Of a stretch of 64,000 nucleotides of DNA, positions 52,551 to 58,764 are shown in pieces. Location: the NCBI GenBank assembly GCA_964589785.1, contig CAZPUQ010000002.1, positions 372,001 to 436,000 of the forward strand. Reading direction: 5' to 3'. A program made the translations under genes and the position numbers. The first letter of the stretch is position 1, and each line of letters begins with the position of its first letter. Source of the DNA: JAGVSR01 sp964589785 (GTDB taxonomy: Bacteria > Pseudomonadota > Alphaproteobacteria > Rhizobiales > Hyphomicrobiaceae). The notes under the pieces are model-generated. The model was not told the origin of the DNA, made no database searches, and saw only the letters and a list, made by a program, of their open reading frames with translations.

Positions 52551-54683
52551 CTAGTTAACCCGGCTCACCTCGACGAGGTTGTCGGAGAAGGTCGGCGCGC
52601 GGCCGAGGCCGCAGTGGGCGTCCGACGAGATGGCGTTGACCGAGCCGTCGGTGCGGTTGAGCGAGCGCCAGTAGCCGAGTGTTGCCACCACGACGCCGGG
52701 GTTCACATCGTCGGTGACGCGCGCCACGCCCGTGAAGTCGCCGCGGTCGTTGTAGACGCGCACCGCGTCGCCCTCGGCGATGTTGCGCTTGACGGCGTCC
52801 GCCGGCGAGATGAGCACGAACTGCTCGCCCTGGCCCCGGATCTTGTGCGGCTCGTTGGCGTAGCACGAGTTCAGGAAGCCGTGGCTCTTCGGCGAGATGA
52901 TGTTGAGCGAATAGAGCCGGGCCCGCTCGGGATTCGTCTCCGGCGCCTCGCGGTTGGGGACGTAGCCCGGCAGCGGATCGACGGGCGAGCCGTCCTGGTC
53001 GCCGTCGTACATGGCGCGGAACGGCCCCGCCACGAAGTTCTTCGCGTCGTGCAGCAGGAACTCCACCTTGCCCGACGGCGTCGGGAAATGGCCGTCCTTG
53101 TGCGGCGTGCGCGTATCGGCCGAGCCGACGTCGATCTTGAAATAGCCGTGCTGCTTGAAGTGCTCCATGTCGATGCCGGACATCTTGGGATCGTCCCAGT
53201 TGATGTAGTAGGCGGCGAGCTCGCTGTCGGTCATTGAGAAGACGGGATCGTCGAAGCCCATCTCGCGCGCGAGCAGCCGCCACATGTCGCTCGTCGGCTT
53301 GCACTCGCCCGGCGGGTCGATCGCCTTCTGATTGTACGTGAAGTAGAAGTGGCCCCAGGACCACATCATGTCCTCGGCCTCGCCGGCCATGGCGTTGGGC
53401 AGGATGATGTCGGCATACTTCGCCGTGTCCGTCATGAAGTGCTCGGCGACGACGGTGAAGAGGTCCTCGCGCTTCAGGCCCTTCACGATCTTGTTCGTCT
53501 CCGGCGCCTGCGAGACGGGGTTCGTGCAGAAGACGAACAGCGATTTCAGCGGCGGGTCGAGCTTCATCTCGCCCGTCAGCGCGGCACCGAGGTGCAGGTT
53601 GTTGATGGCGCGGGTGCCGGGCTTGATCCAGTCGCCGCGCGAGACCTTGGCCCAGTCGACGGGGAAGTCCCACAGCGGCATCTGCAGCAGGCCGCCGCCG
53701 ACGTGCTTCCACGAGCCGGCCAGCGCGGGCAGCGCGCACACGGCGCGGATCGCCTGCCCGCCGCCCTTGTGGCGCTCGAGCGCCACGCCGATGCGGATGA
53801 CGGAGGGCTGCGCGGTCGCGAACTCGTAGGCGAACTTGCGGATGTCGGCCGCCTTGATGCCGGTGACGGTCTCCACGTACTCGGGCGTGAAGTCGGCAGC
53901 CCGGGCTTTGAGCTCCGCATAGCCATAGGTGTGCCGGTCGACCCACTCCTGATCGACGACGCCCTGCTCGATCATGGCATGGATGAAGCCCATGGCGAGC
54001 GCGCCGTCGGTGCCGGGCCGCGGTGCCAAATGCCAGTCGCCGGCCTTGGCCGTGCGCGAGCGGTAGCTGTCGATCACCACCACCTTGGCGCCGCGCTTCT
54101 GCGCCTCGAGCACGAACGGCCAGTGGTGGAGATTGGTCGAGATCGAATTGCAGGCCCAGATGACGATATACTTGGCGTGAACGAAGCTCTCCGGGTCGAC
54201 GCCGCCCGTCGGGCCGACGGTCAGGAGCCAGGCCGTCGAGGAGCCCGACGCGCAGAACGTCTTCTCGTTGACGGTGGTGCCGAGCCGGTTGAAGAAGGGG
54301 TCGCCCGAGTTGATGCCCTGCACGAGACCCATGTTGCCGAGATAGCTGTAGGGCATGATGGCCTGCGCGCCGTACTCGGCAATGATCGCGCGCCACCGCT
54401 TGCCGATCTCGGAGATCGCCTCGTCCCACGTGATGCGCTCCCAGTGGCCGGCACCCTTCGGGCCCTTGCGGCGGAGCGGATAGAGCAGCCGGTCCGGATT
54501 CGCATGGTGATCGTGGAAGTCCTTGAGCTTCACGCACAGGCCGCCCCGCGTCATCGGGTGGTCCTTGTTGCCGCGAACCTCGACGAGCCGACCGCCGCGG
54601 ACCTCGTAGACCATCGCGCAGGTGTCCGGGCAGTCGTGCGGACAGGCGCCGTGAAACGTTTCGGACGTCAACTGCTCGTTCAT
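52551..54683 (-). CDS. Molybdopterin (bis-MGD) oxidoreductase with [4Fe-4S] site
   Basis: 710 residues of the DMSO-reductase superfamily. The N-terminal Fe-S motif is GACPHDCPDTCAMVYEV (C-x3-C-x3-C near residues 14-22), with the fourth Cys in RGGLCVKLKDF near residue 50. Mo-cofactor regions follow: PYSYLGNMGLVQGINSGD, a Cys-Ala-Ser (KTFCASGSS near residue 145) that could be the Mo ligand, and a C-terminal MGD-binding domain (VLISPADAVKRNIAEGDAVR). No Tat signal and no electron-transfer subunits are adjacent, so it is likely a soluble monomer. Substrate is unknown. AGAGGGGAGACG precedes ATG 54683. Confidence 0.92.
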   Translation of the reverse strand: MNEQLTSETFHGACPHDCPDTCAMVYEVRGGRLVEVRGNKDHPMTRGGLCVKLKDFHDHHANPDRLLYPLRRKGPKGAGHWERITWDEAISEIGKRWRAIIAEYGAQAIMPYSYLGNMGLVQGINSGDPFFNRLGTTVNEKTFCASGSSTAWLLTVGPTGGVDPESFVHAKYIVIWACNSISTNLHHWPFVLEAQKRGAKVVVIDSYRSRTAKAGDWHLAPRPGTDGALAMGFIHAMIEQGVVDQEWVDRHTYGYAELKARAADFTPEYVETVTGIKAADIRKFAYEFATAQPSVIRIGVALERHKGGGQAIRAVCALPALAGSWKHVGGGLLQMPLWDFPVDWAKVSRGDWIKPGTRAINNLHLGAALTGEMKLDPPLKSLFVFCTNPVSQAPETNKIVKGLKREDLFTVVAEHFMTDTAKYADIILPNAMAGEAEDMMWSWGHFYFTYNQKAIDPPGECKPTSDMWRLLAREMGFDDPVFSMTDSELAAYYINWDDPKMSGIDMEHFKQHGYFKIDVGSADTRTPHKDGHFPTPSGKVEFLLHDAKNFVAGPFRAMYDGDQDGSPVDPLPGYVPNREAPETNPERARLYSLNIISPKSHGFLNSCYANEPHKIRGQGEQFVLISPADAVKRNIAEGDAVRVYNDRGDFTGVARVTDDVNPGVVVATLGYWRSLNRTDGSVNAISSDAHCGLGRAPTFSDNLVEVSRVN

Positions 54684-54702
54684 TGCGCTTCGTCTCCCCT
54701 CT

Positions 54703-54728
54703 CCGAGATTTTTTGCCGAGATTTTTTG
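54703..54728 (-). repeat. Perfect 13-bp tandem repeat in the oxidoreductase leader
   Basis: CCGAGATTTTTTG occurs twice in direct succession. On the mRNA strand this is CAAAAAATCTCGG twice, ending just upstream of the AGAGGGGAG ribosome site. A-rich tracts in such a GC-rich genome stand out. Confidence 0.85.
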
Positions 54729-54857
54729 ATTGCGACGGGCGAAACCCGCCGTGCGGTCCGCGTCGAGGCGGACCGGTCGGCAACTGCGACAGCTTGGCAT
54801 GCGAATATTGATCCGGCAATCTTGACCGCGGTTAAGGCTCGCCCGTCAGGCGACCTT

Positions 54858-55931
54858 TCAAGGCAACGCGTCGCGATAGACGTGCACGCGCCCCTGAGGG
54901 TCGCGGATTTCACATCCGTCCGCGGTCAAACGGACGTCCGACGACAGCAGGGACACCTTGCCGAACGCGCCCGGCAGATCGAGGACGTAATCGGGCCGCG
55001 CCAGGCCCGAGAGGCGCCGGTGAACTTCACGCACGAGCGCGATGCCGTCCGCCACGGGCAGGCGGAAATGCGAGGTCCCGGGGGCGAGATCGCCGTGGTG
55101 GATGTAGTAGGGCAGGACCCGGCACTCGACGAACGCCCGCATCAGGGCCTCGAGCGTGTCCGCCTCGTCGTTGACGCCCCTGAGCAGGACCGTCTGGCTG
55201 ACGAGGGGAAGGCCCGCATCCGCAAGGCGCGCGATGGCGCGGCGGGCGTCTGGCGTCAGCTCGCGCGGGTGGTTGCTGTGCAGCCCGACGACGACGGTCT
55301 TGCCGCACGATTTCAACGCCGCGACGAGCGCGGGCGTCACCCGCTCCGGATCGACGACGGGCACGCGCGTATGCCAGCGCAGCACCTTCACATGCGGTAT
55401 GGCGCCGAGGCCGAGGCCGATTGCGCGCACGCGCCGCTCCGACAGCATGAACGGGTCGCCGCCGGTCAGGATCACCTCCCAGACCTGCCGGTGTGCGCGG
55501 ATATAGGCGAGCGCGGCGGCGATCTCCGCCTCCGACAGCGTGCGGCCGTTGTCGGGGCCCACCATCTCGCGGCGGAAGCAGAAGCGGCAGTAGACGGGAC
55601 ACACCCCGACGATCTTGAGGAGCACGCGGTCCGGGTATCGGTGCACGAGGCCGGCGACGGGGCTGCGGACGTCGTCTCCGATCGGATCGGCAAGCTCGGC
55701 GGCATGCGTGCGCAGCTCCAGGATGCTCGGTACGAACTGGCGGGCGATCGGGTCCGTGGGATCGCCCGGCTTCACGAGCGCGGCCACGTCCGGGGTGATC
55801 GCGACCGCATAGCGCTCCGCCACGGCCTCGAGCCCGCTCATGGCGTCGGCGGGCGCCAGGCCGGCTGCGACCAGGTCGGCCGCCGAGCGCAGCGCCCGGC
55901 TTCGCGTGTTTACGCTCACGTCGGCGGCCAT
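54858..55931 (-). CDS. KamA/EpmB-family radical SAM aminomutase
   Basis: 357 residues. The radical-SAM cluster motif is VCPVYCRFCFRREMVG (C-x3-C-x2-C) near residue 115, followed by the SAM-contact VILTGGDPFML near residue 155. Later come VLRWHTRVPVVDPERVTP, VGLHSNHPRELTPDAR, SQTVLLRGVNDEADTLEALM and the PLP-side PYYIHHGDLAPGTSHF. The family converts lysine to beta-lysine, either free (KamA) or for EF-P modification (EpmB). Neither efp nor epmA is adjacent; size fits EpmB better than long clostridial KamA. ATG 55931 overlaps the GFA gene by 16 bases; GTG 55919 is an alternative. Confidence 0.88.
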   Translation of the reverse strand: MAADVSVNTRSRALRSAADLVAAGLAPADAMSGLEAVAERYAVAITPDVAALVKPGDPTDPIARQFVPSILELRTHAAELADPIGDDVRSPVAGLVHRYPDRVLLKIVGVCPVYCRFCFRREMVGPDNGRTLSEAEIAAALAYIRAHRQVWEVILTGGDPFMLSERRVRAIGLGLGAIPHVKVLRWHTRVPVVDPERVTPALVAALKSCGKTVVVGLHSNHPRELTPDARRAIARLADAGLPLVSQTVLLRGVNDEADTLEALMRAFVECRVLPYYIHHGDLAPGTSHFRLPVADGIALVREVHRRLSGLARPDYVLDLPGAFGKVSLLSSDVRLTADGCEIRDPQGRVHVYRDALP

Positions 55932-56389
55932 GTGTCGGTGTCGTGGTCGGGGTGCTGGCGCGACACGAGACCTTTGAGGAAGGGCGCGGCGGCGATGTCG
56001 TCGAGCGTGTGCCGGGCGGGCAGCGCCGCAATGCCGTCGACGTAGGGCAGCTTGGCTTCGATGCCGTACTGGACGGTCGGCACGATCGCCTCGGGGTGAT
56101 CGAAGGCCGCGATCGCCAGCGCCACGCCGTCGGGGGCCTCGTAGGTCAGCGGCGTACCGCAGCTCGCACAGAAGCCGCGCGCGACGACCTCCGACGACTG
56201 GAAACGGGCCGGCCTGCCGCGCGTCCAGATGAGCCTTGCGCCCTTGAGCGACACGAGCGGCGCATAGAAGCCGCCGAAGGCCTTCTGGCACATGCGGCAA
56301 TGGCAGACGGACGCGTCGCCGAGCGCACCCTCGACGCGGAACCGGACCGCGCCGCACTGGCAGCCGCCGCTCGCTGATGGTGCGGTCAT
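55916..56389 (-). CDS. GFA family protein (glutathione-dependent formaldehyde-activating-like)
   Basis: 157 residues. The zinc pattern of the family is complete: GGCQCGAVRFRVEG near residue 9, CHCRMCQKAFGGFYAPLVS near residue 30, and FCASCGTPLTYEA near residue 75. The founding member Gfa was linked to S-hydroxymethylglutathione formation, but most homologues have unknown substrates. GAGGAGG precedes ATG 56389. It starts 12 bases after the MoxR gene and overlaps the KamA-like gene, so the three look co-transcribed. Confidence 0.92.
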   Translation of the reverse strand: MTAPSASGGCQCGAVRFRVEGALGDASVCHCRMCQKAFGGFYAPLVSLKGARLIWTRGRPARFQSSEVVARGFCASCGTPLTYEAPDGVALAIAAFDHPEAIVPTVQYGIEAKLPYVDGIAALPARHTLDDIAAAPFLKGLVSRQHPDHDTDTWPPT

Positions 56390-56400
56390 CGACAGCCTCC

Positions 56401-57246
56401 TCACTCGCCCTTGCGGCGGCTCATGAACGCGATCCGCTCGAAAAGGTGAACGTCCTGCTCGTTCTTCAACAGCGCGCCGGCGAGCGGCGGAATGAGCTTG
56501 CGGCTGTCGGTCTCCTTCAAAGCCGCAAAATCGATGTCCTCCGCGAGCAGCAGCTTCAGCCAGTCGATGAGCTCCGACGTGGAAGGTTTCTTCTTGAGCC
56601 CCGGCACCTCGCGCATGTCGTAGAAGATGCGCAGCGCCTCCGAGACGAGGCGGCCCTTGAGGCCGGGGAAATGGACGTCCACGATCCGCTGCATCGTCTC
56701 TGGGTCGGGAAACTTGATGAAATGGAAGAAGCACCGGCGCAGGAAGGCGTCCGGCAGCTCCTTCTCGTTGTTCGACGTGATGATCACGATCGGCCGCTGG
56801 CGGGCCTTCACGGTCTCGCCGGTCTCGTAGACGAAGAACTCCATGCGATCGAGCTCCTGCAGGAGATCGTTCGGGAACTCGATGTCGGCCTTGTCGATCT
56901 CGTCGATGAGCAGGACTGGGCGGGGCTCCATCAGGAACGCCTCCCAGAGCTTGCCGCGCTTGATGTAGTTGGCGATCTGCCTGACGCGCTCGTCGCCGAG
57001 CTGGCTGTCGCGTAGGCGCGAGACGGCGTCGTACTCGTAGAGGCCCTGCTGCGCCTTGGTCGTGGATTTGATATGCCACTCGATGATCGGCGCGCCGATG
57101 GCGCGGGCCACCTCCTGTGCCAGGACCGTCTTGCCCGTGCCCGGCTCGCCCTTGATTAGGAGCGGCCGCTCCAGCGTGATCGCGGCGTTCACGGCGACCT
57201 TGAGGTCGGGCGTGGCGACGTAGCTCTTGGTGCCCTCGAATTTCAT
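56401..57246 (-). CDS. MoxR family AAA ATPase
   Basis: 281 residues. Walker A RPLLIKGEPGTGKTVLAQEV near residue 28; Walker B PRPVLLIDEIDKADIEFPND near residue 108; sensor 1 IVIITSNNEKELPDAFLRRC near residue 148, whose second part is the arginine finger. MoxR proteins act with von Willebrand factor A proteins in activating metalloenzymes; CoxD in carbon-monoxide dehydrogenase maturation is the closest well-known form. The usual VWA (CoxE-like) gene is not downstream, where a GFA gene lies instead. The molybdoenzyme 1.7 kb downstream is a conceivable client, by inference only. Confidence 0.9.
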   Translation of the reverse strand: MKFEGTKSYVATPDLKVAVNAAITLERPLLIKGEPGTGKTVLAQEVARAIGAPIIEWHIKSTTKAQQGLYEYDAVSRLRDSQLGDERVRQIANYIKRGKLWEAFLMEPRPVLLIDEIDKADIEFPNDLLQELDRMEFFVYETGETVKARQRPIVIITSNNEKELPDAFLRRCFFHFIKFPDPETMQRIVDVHFPGLKGRLVSEALRIFYDMREVPGLKKKPSTSELIDWLKLLLAEDIDFAALKETDSRKLIPPLAGALLKNEQDVHLFERIAFMSRRKGE

Positions 57247-57620
57247 GGCTGGTGTCGGGGTTCCTTGAAGAGGCGTCCTCGTCGTGCGCAGGCGAAGGAC
57301 CCTACGGCCTGCCGGCGACCGGGGGCAAGGGGAGCCCGCGGATCGCTCAATCGCTTCGGCCCGGTTCCTGCGGCCCTCAGGCTCAACGGCTCCCGGCGGT
57401 CGCAGGCGGCGCCGGAGGGCTGTTCGCCCCGCCCCGGCGGCCCTGTCAAGTCATAGAATTCACGAGGAAAACAAAATCAGAGCCGCGGCAACGCGGGGTT
57501 GCCTTGACTTCGCCTGCCGCCCGCGACAATACGATCGCCACCGTACGGCCCCGGGAGATGACTCGTGCCGATCCAGGGGCAGGACCGGATGCTCGGGCAA
57601 GCCTGAACGGAGACCGGTGA
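57247..57620. other. Divergent spacer between moxR and dksA
   Basis: 374 bases with no gene seen. The dksA-proximal half is locally AT-richer (TAGAATTCACGAGGAAAACA) and contains a promoter-like pair at 57504-57532. Confidence 0.6.
57504..57532 (+). promoter_or_regulatory. Probable sigma-70 promoter of dksA
   Basis: TTGACT (57504-57509), a 17-base spacer, then CAATAC (57527-57532). The spacing is ideal and the start codon lies about 80 bases downstream. Confidence 0.55.
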
Positions 57621-58340
57621 ATGGCCAGACGCGACCAGAAGAGCAAGTCCGGCAAGGGCCCCCCCGCCGCCCGCTCGAAGCCGGCTGCCGCGGCAAAGGG
57701 CCGTGGCGCGGTGGCCTCCGCTGCGCGCGCCTCCCCCGCCCGGCCAGCCCCCGCCAAGGTGCCGGCCGGAAAGGCCAAGGCGCCTGCGGCCCTAGCGGCA
57801 AAATCGGCGCCCGCGAAGACAACCGCCAAGGCGCCTGCGAAGCCGGCGGCGGCGAAGGCGAAGCCCGTCACCCGCGCGGCGCAGAAGCAATCCGACAAGA
57901 AGCTCGTCGACCGCGCGAAGGCGTCCGCGATCGTGCTGCCGCCGGACTACCGGCCGTCCGAGGACGAGCCGTTCATGAACGAGTACCAGCGGCTCTACTT
58001 CCGGCAGAAGCTCCTCAACTGGAAGGAGGAGATCATCCGCCAGACCAAGGAGACCCTCGAGGGTCTGCACGAGGACTCCGTGCAGCACGCCGACCTCGCC
58101 GACCGGGCGACGTCCGAGACCGACCGCGCGCTCGAGCTGCGCGCCCGCGACCGCCAGCGCAAGCTGGTCGCCAAGATCGACGCGGCGCTCGCCCGCATCG
58201 AGGACGGCACCTACGGCTACTGCGAGGAGACCGGCGAGCCGATCGGCCTCAAGCGCCTCGACGCCCGTCCCATCGCGACCCTCTCGCTCGAGGCGCAGGA
58301 GCGCCACGAGCGGCGCGAGCGCGTCTATCGCGAGGATTGA
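57621..58340 (+). CDS. dksA: DksA/TraR-family RNA polymerase-binding protein with basic N-terminal tail
   Basis: 239 residues. The C-terminal about 140 match DksA: FMNEYQRLYFRQKLLNWKEE starts the coiled coil, and the zinc-finger region is DGTYGYCEETGEPIGLKRLD then ARPIATLSLEAQERHE. Only one of the four canonical zinc cysteines remains, as in other alphaproteobacterial DksA proteins, so zinc is probably not bound. The first about 95 residues are an Ala/Lys/Pro-rich low-complexity tail (KAPAKPAAAKAKP), absent from E. coli DksA (151 residues). It may bind nucleic acid non-specifically. DksA with ppGpp retunes rRNA and amino-acid promoters. Confidence 0.93.
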   Translation: MARRDQKSKSGKGPPAARSKPAAAAKGRGAVASAARASPARPAPAKVPAGKAKAPAALAAKSAPAKTTAKAPAKPAAAKAKPVTRAAQKQSDKKLVDRAKASAIVLPPDYRPSEDEPFMNEYQRLYFRQKLLNWKEEIIRQTKETLEGLHEDSVQHADLADRATSETDRALELRARDRQRKLVAKIDAALARIEDGTYGYCEETGEPIGLKRLDARPIATLSLEAQERHERRERVYRED

Positions 58341-58464
58341 GGCCGCGAGAGGAAGGCCGTCGCAGAACGGCACGGCCATTAACCCGCGGGCAATCTTTTC
58401 GTCCCACACTTTCCCGCAGTCGTCTCAGTTTTCTTCTGGGCGACGTTCCGGAGTGTGGGTCGTC

Positions 58465-58752
58465 ATGGTGTCCATTCTCACGTGCAGCGGCCGGCAGTGG
58501 TTCCGCACCGCCTTCGCATGGACCATCTTCGTCGTTGCCGTTTATGGGCTGGCCGATGCCGGTGCGGAGGCGGCCGACGCCCGGCTGTCGGCGCACACGG
58601 CTGCGGTGGCTCTGGGAGTTCTCGACCAGGCCACGCGACTCGGTCGCCAGGGCAGCTACCAGATCCCGAAGATCGACGTGGTCAACCTCGACCTGACGCA
58701 ACTGGAGCCGGCGGCATTCGGCGACAGGGAGGAGAGCGGGTCGACGCGCTGA
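58465..58752 (+). CDS. Small hypothetical exported protein
   Basis: 95 residues, not recognised. A hydrophobic signal segment (FAWTIFVVAVYGLADAGAEA, about 17-36) is followed by a helical part (AAVALGVLDQATRLGRQGSY) and a short polar tail. GGAG lies 11 bases before ATG 58465; GTG 58453 directly after the same GGAG is the alternative. It converges on the MscS-family gene, 12 bases from its end. No function can be assigned. Confidence 0.5.
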   Translation: MVSILTCSGRQWFRTAFAWTIFVVAVYGLADAGAEAADARLSAHTAAVALGVLDQATRLGRQGSYQIPKIDVVNLDLTQLEPAAFGDREESGSTR

Positions 58753-58764
58753 GCGCCCGCGCTC

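Noticed and set aside
52555..54819. 754-codon frame overlapping the molybdoenzyme on the same strand
   Set aside because: The alternative frame has no motifs; the chosen frame shows the complete Fe-S and cofactor signature.
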